A program made the position numbers and the translations under genes. From Aphrophora alni (Eukaryota > Arthropoda > Insecta > Hemiptera > Aphrophoridae), in assembly GCA_963513935.1 (NCBI GenBank), contig OY740774.1, positions 23,331,949-23,395,948 on the forward strand: a stretch of DNA of 64,000 bases, given 5' to 3'. This document shows, one piece after another, positions 11,200 through 21,555 of the stretch. Numbering within the stretch: position 1 is the stretch's first letter; each line of letters starts with the position of its first letter. The notes beneath the pieces were generated by a model that saw nothing but the letters and a program-made list of their open reading frames with translations, had not been told where the DNA came from and ran no database searches.

Positions 11200-11935
11200 C
11201 GGATCTTCATATTTCTTGGCCTCTTCATGTCCTTAAGATACGAAAAAAATGATTTTAAACATTCCGTCCGATACGTAATCGATACGTAAACAAGATAGCG
11301 GCTACAAAATTTAAGATAGGAATATTAAATTTTGTATAGGGTGTGCTCATATAGAACCCTATTGGATTTCAGAAAATTCGAATGAATAAATTTCAAAATG
11401 GCGGCTTTTAAAAACAGTTTTTGGTAATATCTATGTTATTAACTTATAACACACTAATTTAGATAAAAATTTACATATTTAAATTTTACATCTAATGGTA
11501 CCAATCCTATGTCTCTACGATGAAAAATAGCTTCCCATGAAAATGTAATATTCGCATGGTTACGAGATACGACAGGGCCGAGTCTTCAAGTCCTTACAGT
11601 TAAGAGGCTCGCTAAGGCAGAGAGACATTGATAGAAGCGAACGAGTGGAGACTTTTCAATGTGTACACATCTACAAGGTCCATCAGGGTCTAGACGACGT
11701 CAAAAAAATAACGATATACACAATTACGAGGTTCAGGAAACCTTTGAAACAAATATTTTAAACAAATTTATCCTACTGGATTCTTATGTAGAATGTGTCA
11801 ATAGCATTTAACAGGTCCTACAAGGCCCAAGTGACCAACTTTTAGACATTACATTTAGAGGATCTGATTGTATTATATTGTATGATAGGGCTAGGTAAGT
11901 ACCACGATGCCCTACATCAACTTGTTTCTGATTAC
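11200..11935 (+). repeat. repeat C copy without minisatellite
   Basis: Shares with 31.5-32.2 kb: CATTCCGTC, TGTGCTCATATAGAACCCT, a CCAATCCTATGTCTCTACGATGAAAAA block, GGTTACGAGATACG, CATTTAGAGGATCTGATTGT, AGGGCTAGGTAAGT and a CATCAACTTG end. The array found in the 7-kb copy is absent, which makes that array a secondary insertion or expansion. No coding signal. Confidence 0.75.
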
Positions 11936-12389
11936 ATTGATTGCCGTTTAGAATTCAAAATGTATTTATCTTCTTTTAACTCATGGAGAAAAACAATAGT
12001 TATGGAGATAATGTCAATTTTGGTGGGGGAAAAAAATACCAGGCGGAAACGTTGCCTGTTGCTAGATTAAAATGTGGTAGAAAGTTTGTTCAGAAAATTT
12101 TCGCTAGCAGTTGCTTTATGACTAAATTTTTAAAAGTTGATATTAATCAGGTAGTGTGGCAACCTGGTGGTGTCCGGCTAACATTTTCTCCGTTCGATTA
12201 GAAATCAGCTGACAAATTAATGTCATTCAATTTTTTTTTTTATATACGTTCTTTAATTTAACCAAAATAGAATACGAAAATCGGATCGGAAGACCTCTAC
12301 AGCTTTATTAAAATATCTTTTCACTAGTTAACGTTACACATTGATTTATCCATGATTCTTTTTCTTGCATCTCTGGTTTATTTCGTTTT

Positions 12390-13145
12390 AATTTAATTAA
12401 GTTATTTTATTCTACAATTTATATTTGTGTGTGTTCTTTATTTTTTTAATTATCATATCTGTTACTGTTTCCCCTTGTCTATGTTTCATTAATTAATTTA
12501 ATATTTAATATTTCATTAATTCCTTTAGTTTATTTTATTTTTTCATTCTGCATTTATATCTTTCATTTAATTTTTAACTGTATTAATGTTGATGTTTTTG
12601 TTATATGTATTGTGTTTCTATACTTTTGGTTTATTATTTTTTATTCTCTGTTTTTCTTTTTTGGGAAGGTGGGGGGGGGTAAGATTTTTTTGTTCAAGGG
12701 TTTTTGCCAACTCCGTTCATTAGTCGTGTTTCATTTGAATTTATTATAATAACGTTCTTTTAACTTTATTTTATTCTGCAATTTATACTTTATTGTGTGT
12801 ATTTTATTTTTAAATTATCATACATGTTACTGTTTCTCCTTGATATTTATCTGTACATATTTTATTATATATTTATGTTTTATTAATTTTATTTCCTTTA
12901 GTTTCTTTAAATTTTGTTGTTGTTCTTTTACATTTTCCATTTAGTTTTTAAATATATTATTTGTATTATTGTTTAATGTATTATGTTTTTGTTCTTTAGT
13001 TTATTTTTTTTATTTATTATTGATTTATTTATTTTCGTCTTAGTTTTTCTCTTTATGTGCAATGTTTCTCTCTATCTTTCATGTTCGTTCTTCCTGGGGG
13101 GGGGGGAAGTGATAAGACTTTTCATGGGTTTTGATCAATTCCATT
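12390..13145. repeat. diverged direct duplication (two units of about 370 bp)
   Basis: Left unit about 12390-12740 and right unit about 12760-13145 align in the same orientation. Shared pieces are TATTCTACAATTTATA/TATTCTGCAATTTATA, AATTATCATA..TGTTACTGTTT, GTTTATTATTTTTTATT and a terminal G-run (8-9 G near 12670 and 10 near 13097) followed by AAG and a GGGTTTTxGxxxAxTCC stretch. Strongly T-rich. The units are well diverged, so the duplication is old. Confidence 0.65.
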
Positions 13146-13199
13146 TTATCAACCGTTAATTATAATAATTATATATTATTGCGGTATTGTACAGCTTGT

Positions 13200-13345
13200 A
13201 GCCATACCTTCAAGGGCTCACTGGAATGAGTAAGGGGTAGCAATCCCGATGGGCCTAGCTGAATCTACACCTTTTTTCATGCAGTCTTGGGTTAAATCTT
13301 TATTTTCTTCCTTTTTTTATGAAATAATGATAACCTAGAGTTTTT
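13200..13345 (-). repeat. repeat A copy, reverse strand, 3' part
   Basis: Reads in reverse from the 3' end (GGGCTCACTGGAATGAGTAA, GGCCTAGCTGAATCTACACC) to CATGCAGTCTTGGGTTAAAT, then loses similarity around 13320, so the 5' half is missing. Confidence 0.8.
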
Positions 13346-13364
13346 CATAAGCAACAAGAAAAAA

Positions 13365-13405
13365 GCTCACAACTGATGACGATAACTTGGTCATTGAAAC
13401 GTTGT
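13365..13405 (+). other. CTGATGA-hairpin-GAAACG motif (copy 1)
   Basis: ACAACTGATGACGATAACTT is followed by GGTCATTGAAACGTTGTC. An ATGAC/GTCAT hairpin lies between CTGATGA and GAAAC. Variants are near 14500 (reverse strand) and 17488. Often found near retroelement ends in invertebrates; function unknown. See findings. Confidence 0.45.
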
Positions 13406-13479
13406 CTTGTTGGTAATACAGTTTTTGTGGTAAAATTGTGTTTTTCTTTTGTTTTGTGATTTCGTCAATTCGTGTGTTG

Positions 13480-13980
13480 TTACGTAGTTATGATCAAACA
13501 TGCGTACAAATCGTAATAGACATTCTGGTAACTTTCCTTGCAACTAGGCTGAACGCAATATGTACACAGAATTATTCTATTATTTTCTATATGTAATGTC
13601 AGCTAATGGAAATCACTAAAATCGATGGTGTATACTATTGATGTCTAGCAAATCATTATAGTATTTGGTTCGGTGAAGACATTATAATAACCTGGTCCAA
13701 CGCTCACTAGCAATTAGCACCGGGTAATACTTTGAACAAGAAGTAATATTGTTTCTAAACAGACTGTACTCGCCCCTAGCGTCTGAGTTTAATTAGTGTT
13801 ACTGATTAATGGAACAGATAGAATTTCACCCACAAATTGGATGCGGATTCCTAGCGCACAATAGTTCCGCCATTTAATTCGCCTGGAAAAATGTCGTACT
13901 CATAATTGGATTCGTAATGGCGGAGTATTAGATGTTACTCATACTGTAGGTTAATTTGATATGTAAACTTGGTTCTTAGA
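13480..13980. other. gene-free, single-copy-looking sequence
   Basis: No repeat family recognised. Base composition is more even than in the surroundings and AATTAG/TAATTGG-type motifs recur. It could be regulatory but nothing here proves it. Confidence 0.35.
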
Positions 13981-14154
13981 ATTGCATTTACTGAAATATG
14001 ATTTTGCTGAACTGAAAACACAGTATCTAGATCTACCTTGTACAGTCTTGTCTGATGAAAAATGTAGAGTCAAGATTGAAAGTTCAGAACTAAATGAAGG
14101 AAAGAGTTTAGTTGTAAAACATCTAAGAAGTTGGTTTATTTTTCATTTTAGTTT

Positions 14155-14372
14155 TTCCCTGTTGTTTAAAGCGACTTATAAAAAAAGAAGAAGAGTATAA
14201 AATAAAGACTTCTCGAATACAGTAATAGCGTCAGGGACGGAAAAGAACAAGACATGGTCAAGAGAGACCAAATAGGAAAGACGAAAGCGACGGTTCTTGT
14301 AGATCCAGCTTGGATCACTCGGGATTGATATGCTTTTCTACTCATTAAAAGTGAGCCTCTGAGGGTAAATCA
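14155..14372 (+). repeat. repeat A copy with deletions
   Basis: Has the CCCTGTTGTTTAAAGCGACT start but lacks the TCATCATCGCC block. It continues with AATACAGTAATAGCGTCAGG and GGTCAAGAGAGACCAAATAG, then skips the GATCTAACCC...ACATG segment and ends AAAAGTGAGCCTCTGAGGG. Confidence 0.8.
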
Positions 14373-14494
14373 GCTTTTATGACGTAATTAATTTTTTTAT
14401 AATTGTTATAAAACTAATTGTCATTAAAAAATGGTATAAGTCTACTTGATAGAACAAAACTTGTTCATACAAATAGTGTATTTATTTATTCAAA

Positions 14495-14532
14495 AGCGTT
14501 TCAACGACAAAATCGTCATCTTCAGTGAAGGA
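14495..14532 (-). other. CTGAAGATGA-hairpin-GAAACG motif (copy 2)
   Basis: On the minus strand: CACTGAAGATGACGATTTTG followed by TCGTTGAAACGC. The hairpin arms differ in sequence from the copy at 13365 but still pair (ACGA/TCGT). Confidence 0.45.
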
Positions 14533-15109
14533 CGATCTACAATAATTAAACTATAATTAAGTATAACTGAAATGGCGATTTTGTAGTTGAAACTAGTTCG
14601 ACTAAACGTACTATTTCTGATTTTATTCAGTATTCAATCTCAAGTTAAGCTCAATTTTTATTTATACGTAACAGATTTATTTGTTCAAGGGAAAACTTTT
14701 TTTTTCCATTTGAAGAGGATTAAAATAATTACTCCTGTCGTTCCATGTAAAATCCCCCACAAAGTCAGGATGGAAGACTAGATATGGTAATAAGTTGTAT
14801 TTATCCGGGATGCAATACAACTTCTGTATTTGACAGTTTCTGATCCAATACAAGATTACGGTTCTATAACGTTATTGGATTCAAATTGTCAAATTGATAC
14901 ACAAAATTGGCAATTATTTATTAGCATATTTCCAGTAAAAATAAACTATTACAGATGTCTGTGCACAGATCGTATCATTTGAAACAACCTATCATAGATT
15001 TTATAATTGTGTAGCCTATATGGGCGTGAGTTTTGTACAAGTTAGATATGATTTTGTAAACACGTTATTTTAAATTGTTATTATTATTATTATTATTGTT
15101 AAAGGTGGA

Positions 15110-15142
15110 AAAAACAGTCAGTCATCATCGCCCTTATGAAAC
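15110..15142 (+). repeat. repeat A 5' fragment
   Basis: Only CAGTCATCATCGCCCTTATG remains, running directly into a reverse-strand repeat C copy. Confidence 0.6.
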
Positions 15143-15159
15143 AAATTGATAGGGCGCCA

Positions 15160-15490
15160 TCACGATACTTACTTACCCAGGTACATTATAATATGCAATA
15201 CAAGCAGATCTTCTAAAAATATAAAAAATTAAATTTGATTTGTTGGGCCTTGTATATAGGAGATGCATTGGTTAGATGAAGGAGTCTTATCCAGTACGGA
15301 AAGTTTCTTTAAAACAGTTGTTACACAGGTTTTCTGAACTTCGTAATTGTGTAGACTATAACACAATTATGGACTAAGGCTTGCCTTCGTAGATGTGTAT
15401 ATTATATTAACGTCTCCATTCGCTTCGCTCGTGTCGATGACTTAGCCCTGGCTCTCGTAACTATACGAATATCATATTATCTTTGGACAG
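15160..15490 (-). repeat. repeat C copy, reverse strand
   Basis: In reverse: GGCGCCATCACGATACTTAC, GTTACACAGGTTTTCTGAAC, GTCTCCATTCGCTTCGCTCG and CTCGTAACTATACGAATATC. The 5' third of the family is missing. Confidence 0.75.
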
Positions 15491-15499
15491 GCTTTCACA

Positions 15500-16025
15500 A
15501 TATTTTTTTCTTGTAGTTTAAAAAACTCTTAATCATGATCAGCTGATAGAAAAAGGAAGAAAAGAGCTTACAATAGAGACCCCTAACCCTCGAATACTCT
15601 AATAGCTTCAGGATCGGAAAAGAACACAAGTTGGTCAAAAGAGACCTGATAGGATAGATGAACGAGAGGAATCTAACCCAAAACTATTGGCTGAAGAGTC
15701 CGCAGAACACATTCTCTTAGAGTGTGAGGCGTTAGGACGAGCCAGGCTATACTCTCTAGGCCCTCCGGGGAAGGAGATGGAAACCATACTAGACAACCCT
15801 ATAGGTAGTATCTGTTCCTTTATAAGGATGACAGGTATTACTGAGTAGGTGTAGGAAGGAACATGGGGCGGCAAAAGATCTCTAGGTCGACGCCGGTGAG
15901 GCCTCTGAAGGAGGCTTTCACAGCCCAGTACGGAAAAAAACCCAAAACTACATGGAAAACTGTATAGATTCCCTCCGGATTGCCAAGCCCATACTCACTA
16001 GACGTCACCTCTTGAGAGTTTTTTG
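15500..16025 (+). repeat. repeat A copy split by a short LINE 3' end
   Basis: Family 5' half at about 15500-15686 (degraded start, then AGACCCCTAACCCTCGAATA, GGTCAAAAGAGACCTGATAG and GAATCTAACCCAAAACTA). The 3' half is at 15939-16025 (AACCCAAAACTACATGG, CCGGATTGCCAAGCCCATAC, a CTCTTGAGAG-like end). A 252-bp LINE tail lies between them. Confidence 0.85.
15687..15938 (+). pseudogene. LINE ORF2 C-terminus with 3' tail, inserted in repeat A
   Basis: The frame 15687-15848 is open for 53 codons to a stop and reads LAEESAEHILLECEALGRAR, then SLGPPGKEMETILDNPIGSI and FIRMTGITE. This is the classic extreme C-terminus of jockey/R1-like LINE ORF2 proteins (EExxEHxLxECEALxxxRxxxLG...I..FIR.TGL). About 90 bp of 3' untranslated sequence and an A-rich tail (GGAAAAAAA) follow. 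Both flanks carry AACCCAAAACTA (15675-15686 and 15939-15950), a perfect 12-bp target duplication. The element is heavily 5'-truncated but young enough to have an intact stop-terminated C-terminus and an identical duplication. It differs from the LINE at 2.8-3.6 kb in the C-terminal tail and so is a different element or a distant relative. Confidence 0.9.
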
Positions 16026-16269
16026 TCATCTTAGAGAGATCTCGCTGTTTGTTCCAACCGTCGTCGTTGTCGTTTGTAGTTCAATTACAAACTGAAGAAA
16101 ATTATCTTAAAAACTTAGTTTTAGATTTTTCGATGAGACGTATAGTTTTCGAGTTATCAAAAATTTACACAAATTCATTGGCACCATCATGTTACGTACT
16201 CATTCCTATTATACAATGTAATATAACTAGATCCTCGAAATGTAATGTCCAAAAGTTCATCTCTTGGAT

Positions 16270-16480
16270 CTAGTACGAAATGTTACATTGTATTGGTAGA
16301 TCAAACTTACCCATTATACGTACTATAGAGGAAGATTATTTAAAACAATTGTTATACAGGTTTTCACAACTCGAATTGTTCGATGTTGAACAAGATATGA
16401 ACTTATTTAAATGGGCGCCATTTTTACTTTACAATTCGATTTTTTGAATTTTAATAGAATTCTATAAGAGCCCACTATAG
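16270..16480 (-). repeat. repeat C copy, reverse strand, internally deleted
   Basis: Reverse landmarks AAAACAATTGTTATACAGGT, GCGCCATTTTTACTTTACAA and TTCTATAAGAGCCCACTATA are present, while the central part is lost. Confidence 0.6.
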
Positions 16481-16739
16481 TTTGCTTACCAAATTTAAAG
16501 TTTGTGCTTTAAAAAATAAAAATTCAAAATGATAAAAACTTGGCCAAAGAGGTTCGTAATATGTTTTTTTCCCATACACAGATGTTTTTGTTTTATTGTT
16601 GTTGTAAACCATGGAAAGGAAAGTTGAAAAAAACTGTATGCTTCTTTTTATATGAATGTGAATATTATAAGATTGTGGATGATGTAAAGCCACCATTATA
16701 AAAAACAAAGCCTGATGTTTTTAGGCCAAGTAGTTACTA

Positions 16740-17480
16740 CGGGAACGTTTTACAAGGTGTCAATTTGTTAAATGGATGGGCGGCCGTGCACTGCCGGGAT
16801 TTCAATAACGAACTCTCATTAAAAATAACTGGGCACCACCCTCAGAAAATCGGCGAAACCTAATTAGACCACGTCAAAGCCCGCTTTCAGAAGTAACGAG
16901 CTGAAGGAAAGGATCGCTTTCTACAACATCAATGTCGCTATACTTTGTAAGATCAGAGTTATCAGTATTAAACCTTTCTGATTGAGGTAAGCCTTGATAA
17001 AAATCGTTAAAGAGATATTATTTGTTAGAATATTGGCAGCATTGGCTATATTATTAGTTAAGTAAAACGTATACTTTGTACTATGTACATACAAACGTGT
17101 CTTATTGTATTATTAATAATGCTAATTTACATTATTTCTCGTTCTTTCTTATTTATAAATTTATAGGACGGGTCAACAATGAAAATATTAAGTAGTATAT
17201 AGAGTAAGTTTCGTTCGCCAAAAATGTTGACCTCCGTGTTTCGACTGATATTCAACGTTTCATAGCCTCAGCAAACAGAAAAGGTCATTTTTGACATGCC
17301 ATCCGTTCGTTGTCATTAATTCCCAATATCAAAGCAATTATCTAAAATACTTGGTTATGAATTATTCGATATGACGTATGGTATACAAATTATTAACAAG
17401 CAGGGAAACGGTCATGAGTGGGAGGGGGGAGCTACTTGGCACTTAGCTTTAGGTTTATGTTTAGCCTGTATTAGTTTAGC
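16740..17480. other. gene-free sequence, no repeat family recognised
   Basis: The first 220 bp are GC-richer (GGGCGGCCGTGCACTGCCGG near 16778) and look single-copy; the rest is AT-rich. No open frame of note. Confidence 0.35.
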
Positions 17481-17487
17481 TGTAAAC

Positions 17488-17520
17488 TTCTGAGGATGAT
17501 GACCATGTCATCGAAATGTA
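17488..17520 (+). other. CTGAGGATGA-hairpin-GAAATG motif (copy 3)
   Basis: TTCTGAGGATGATGACCATG followed by TCATCGAAATG. The inner hairpin GATGA/TCATC again differs in sequence but keeps pairing. Confidence 0.4.
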
Positions 17521-17629
17521 CATAAGGGTAATCTAATTAACATACTGGGTTTATCACAGTCTTAGTTTTGTTTCTTGTCTTTGTAGTTCGAGGCAATCCT
17601 TCTTTTCCTTATTGCCACGTAGATTTTTT

Positions 17630-17868
17630 CCATGTTGTTTAAACGTAACCCCTCCCCCCCAGTCATCATCGCCTTATAATAAAAGGAAGATAATAATACA
17701 AAATAAAGACCCCAAGTCCTCAAATACTTTAATAGAGTCAGGGTCGTAAGTGAACAAGAGTTGGTCAAAGAGTCCTAATAGTAAAGATGGATCAAACCCA
17801 AGACTAAGGTGTAGATCTAGCTACATCCCCTCGGGATTCCTCACTTATAGTGCGTCACTGTGGGTTTT
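17630..17868 (+). repeat. repeat A copy
   Basis: TTGTTTAAACGTAACCCCTC start with a C-run, then CAGTCATCATCGCCTTATAA, CAAGTCCTCAAATACTTTAA, GAACAAGAGTTGGTCAAAGA and a TAGTGCGTCACTGTGGG end. Confidence 0.85.
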
Positions 17869-17982
17869 AAATTACTTCATTGTGTATGATCGGTGAACAA
17901 TTCATGAATTCGTATGTCGGCGTTATTCCAACATTATTATTATTATAATATAACAAATTCACTAAAACAGTCATTTTATACA

Positions 17983-19372
17983 ACAGCATTCACGAGTACA
18001 AAATGAGCGTTATATTACTTATCGGAGCATCCACGAGTACAAAGTGCGCGATGTATTTCTTATCGGAGCGTCCACGAGTACAAAGTGCACTGTATTTCTT
18101 ATCGTAGCATCCACGAGTACAAAGTGCACTGTATTTCTTATCGTAGCATCCACGACTACAAAGTGCACGATGTATTTCTTATCGGAGCGTCCACGAGTAC
18201 AAAGTGCACTGTATTTCTTATCGTAGCATCCACGACTACAAAGTGCACGATGTATTTCTTATCGGAGCGTCCACGAGTACAAAGTGCACTGTATTTCTTA
18301 TCGTAGCATCCACGACTACAAAGTGCACGATGTATTTCTTATCGGAGAATCCATGAGGACAAAGTAAGTCAGTCCTGGTCGGAGAATCCACGAGTATAAA
18401 ATACATGAAATTTCTTGTCGGAGCATCAACGAGTACAAAACTGCACGCTATATTACTTATCGGAGCATCCACGAGTACAAAGTGCACTGTATTTCTTATC
18501 GAAGCTTCCACGACTACAGAGTGCACTGTATTTCTTATCGGAGAGTCCATGAGTACAAAGTGTGCTCTGTATTACTTATCGGAGCATCCACGACTACAAA
18601 GTGCACTGTATTTCTTATCGTAGCATCCACGACTACAAAGTGCACGATGTATTTCTTATCGGAGCATCCATGAGGACAAAGTAAGTCAGTCCTGGTCGGA
18701 GAATCCACGAGTATAAAATACATGAAATTCCTTGTCGGAGCATCCACGAGTACAAAACTGCACGCTATATTACTTATCGGAGCATCCACGATTACAAAGT
18801 GTACTGTATTTCTTATTGTAGCATCCACGACTACAAAGTGCACGATGTATTTCTTATAGGAGCATTCATGAGGACAAAATAAGTCAGTCCTGTATTACTG
18901 GTCGGAGAATCCACGAGTATAAATTACATAAAATTCCTTATCGTAGCATCCACGAGTACAAAGTGCACGATGTATTTCGTATAGGAGCATTCATGAGGAC
19001 AAAATAAGTCAGTCCTGTATTACTGGTCGGAGCATCCACGAGTACAAAACTGCACGCTATATTACTTATCGGAGCGTCCACGAGTACAAAGTGTACTGTA
19101 TTTCTTATCGTAGCATCCTCGAGTACAAAGTGCACGATGTATTTCTTATAGGAGCATTCATGAGGACAAAATAAGTCAGTCCTGTATTACTGGTCGGAGA
19201 ATCCACGAGTATAAATTACATAAAATTCCTTGTCGGAGTATCCACGAGTATAAAGTGCACGAAGTATTTCGTATAGGAGCATTCATGAGGACAAAATAAG
19301 TCAGTCCTGTATTACTGGTCGGAGAATCCACTAGTATAAATTACATAAAATTCCTTGTCGGAGTATATAAGT
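17983..19372. repeat. 39-bp satellite array
   Basis: About 35 tandem units near 39 bp, consensus around TCCACGAGTACAAAGTGCAC followed by (GA)TGTATTTCTTATCGGAGCA. Variants with ATGAGGACAAA(A)TAAGTCAGTCC recur in blocks, giving a higher-order pattern. Because 39 is a multiple of three and the unit lacks stops in some frames, overlapping frames of 60-104 codons are open on both strands; these are artefacts. Confidence 0.95.
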
Positions 19373-20432
19373 ACTTGCCTTAGGTACCGTAACTGTTTCG
19401 TGGGTCAGCATTTTACGTAGGTATTCTCGGGAAAGATCCCTCTTTGTCATCTTTCCTATCAGTTCTCTCTTGACCAACTCTTGTTCTAATAATATTGTAC
19501 GTATTCATTCACCCTAGTTTCAACGAATTCTGAAATAACGATTTATAGACCATAACTGCGTAAAAAACGAAATAGCAAATTGATAAGTTTTCCAGACTTA
19601 GGTTTGATCGGTCAAACAGAAATCTGCGATTTATTATATTTCTGTTAATATTATGCGATTCAATATCTTTTGACGAGACGTAAATACAATAACAACGTTA
19701 AACAGGTTGACTTAGGGATAAGGGTCCTGTACAGAAACGTAAAGAGTTTTCCGTGTTTCCATTTTTCCTTCTTTGCATTAACCTATAATAGGTGCTGCCA
19801 TCAACACTGTACATTATAATGACTGTAAACATGTTATGTACCCAGTATTTATTTATTTTATTTGTAAAACGTTTCGAGAGAGACTACTTGTATGTAGCCA
19901 ATTGAATAAATATCTACAATTTATATAAGGTAAATGCGAGCGTTTCACGTCCTATTATTTATCAAGTTTATAGTTTATTCGGACATTTGTCTTTGTTTGT
20001 GTATATAAAAACTAAACACGACGTTCCGAGAATATGGATCAACTCTTTTCATCAAGTGAAATTGAAAACAAAGTGTCTTGGTACTATGTTGGAAATGAAA
20101 GTGGAAAATAGTAATGTACGAAAGGAAGCTAGGGATAAATAATAAGTCATCATATTTCTAGTTTCTCTCATTATAAGAGAGAACTGATAGGAAAGAAGAG
20201 AAGAAAGGATCTTTCCCAAAAATACATAAGTAAAATGGTGACCCACGAAACAGTACGGTTCTAAAGGCAAGTAAGTGTATGCTCCGACAAGGAATTTCGT
20301 GTACTTTGTACTCGTGGATGCTCCGACCAATAATACAATACTCACTTTGTACTCTTGAATGCCCCGATAAGAAATACAGTGCACTAGTTGTACTCGTGGA
20401 TGCTCGAACAAGGAATACACAAATTAATAACA
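17983..20432. mobile_element. Foldback-like structure: inverted arms containing the 39-bp satellite
   Basis: The satellite and its right-hand flank are repeated in inverted orientation after a spacer. Left arm: satellite, then TACTTGCCTTAGGTACCGTA, CTGTTTCGTGGGTCA, GGGAAAGATCCCTCTTTGTC, CCTATCAGTTCTCTC (to about 19470). Right arm: 20165-20432, reading in reverse GAGAGAACTGATAGGAAAG, GGGAAAGATCCTTTC, TGACCCACGAAACAG, then about four satellite units. The spacer is about 690 bp with no recognisable gene. Tandem repeats inside long terminal inverted repeats with very unequal arm lengths are the hallmark of Drosophila Foldback elements; homology to those is not claimed. The inner edge of each arm also includes a piece of repeat A (GAAAGATGA..GATAGG). 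Confidence 0.7.
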
Positions 20433-20924
20433 AAAGCAGCGTACAAAATCGGATGTTCATGAAATTATAGTTTAGGAATAATTCCCAAAAAATTTAAAAT
20501 GTCTTTTAAAACTTCAATTCAATGATTTGTGTTTACAGGTAGTTTTACAATTTAAAATTAAACACACTTAAAAATATTTCATTTAAAAACTATAAGATAA
20601 ATAGTATATTATTAATATTATTTTTTAGGAAATAAAGAAGAAAAACTCAATATTAAAAAAAGAAAATGTATTCCCATTTCATCACGTATACATTTTTGAG
20701 ATGTCAACAAGTATAATTTTTGTTTTTAGGACGTCCCAGTAGGATGATAAGTATAATTTTATTTCAGCCATTTAAGCATTCTTCATCTGTGCAATGTTTA
20801 AGTGAAAATATTAATAACAGATCTATGTCACAAGAAAAAATAAAAACCTTATAAAAAACGAACAATTATACATTTTTTTTTTGTAGGCAAATAACAAAAC
20901 ACTCAAGGGAACATGCCATCGTTA

Positions 20925-21085
20925 AAACTAACAAGAGATTAAGAGGCTCATCTATTGAGTACGGGCGTGGCAATCCCGACAAACTTTACCTGATTCACAC
21001 CTTTTTTTCACCTAGTCTTGAGTTAGATCCCTCTCTTTCAACTTTCTTATTAAGCCTCGCTTGACCAATTCTTGTGTTCTTCATC
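20925..21085 (-). repeat. repeat A copy, reverse strand, 3' two-thirds
   Basis: AGGCTCATCTATTGAGTACG, GGGCGTGGCAATCCCGAC, TGATTCACACC, CACCTAGTCTTGAGTTAGAT and CTTGACCAATTCTTGTG in reverse order. The GATTCACACC variant is shared with the fragment near 22375, suggesting a subfamily. Confidence 0.85.
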
Positions 21086-21174
21086 AATTTTACTTCTTTA
21101 ATTGGTTAGTTCATAAAACAATTAATACAACATATTATAGTTATATAACCACTTAAGTGAGGATCATCCTTCTC

Positions 21175-21355
21175 ACCTTAGGAGCTTCGCAATCCTGAAC
21201 GGAGGTAGCTGGAATTACAACTTGTCCATGTAGTCTTGGGTTAGATAGCTTTCTTTCATCTTATCTAGTCTTTCCGGTCTGTCTTGACGATCTCTTATTC
21301 TTTTACGACCCTGACGCTATTGGAAGGACGAGTATTGGAAGGAGTCTTTATTTTA
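21175..21355 (-). repeat. repeat A copy, reverse strand
   Basis: Runs from a degraded 3' end through CATGTAGTCTTGGGTTAGAT and ACGACCCTGACGCTATTGGA to GAGTCTTTATTTTAATTTGG, so the first 60 bp of the family are missing. GACGAGTATTGGAAGGAGTC shows a small duplication of TATTGGAAGGA. Confidence 0.85.
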
Positions 21356-21490
21356 ATTTGGAAACGCTGTCAGAATAAACATTACTTTAGAGCAAACACT
21401 CTTTCAGAAATCGTAAACAGTGTTACAATAACAATAAATTAATTCGGCGTTGCAATTAATTAGGGTTACTGGAAATGTTTCATAGATTGA

Positions 21491-21555
21491 AGAGAAAAGA
21501 AGGAAAAAAAAAGAAAAAGAAAAAAAAAAAAAAAAAAAAAAAAAAAAGAAAAAAG
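21491..21555. repeat. A-rich tract with 29-nt poly(A)
   Basis: A-rich run with scattered G, including a pure A stretch of about 27-29 nt. Possibly a retroelement tail, but no body was recognised upstream. Confidence 0.9.

Noticed and set aside
15635..16029. Minus-strand frames of 63-79 codons at 15.6-16.0 kb
   Set aside because: They are antisense to the plus-strand LINE C-terminus and repeat A.
18044..19135. Several frames of 60-104 codons on both strands with repeated 13-residue motifs
   Set aside because: Produced by the 39-bp satellite period; no unique sequence, start context or domain.
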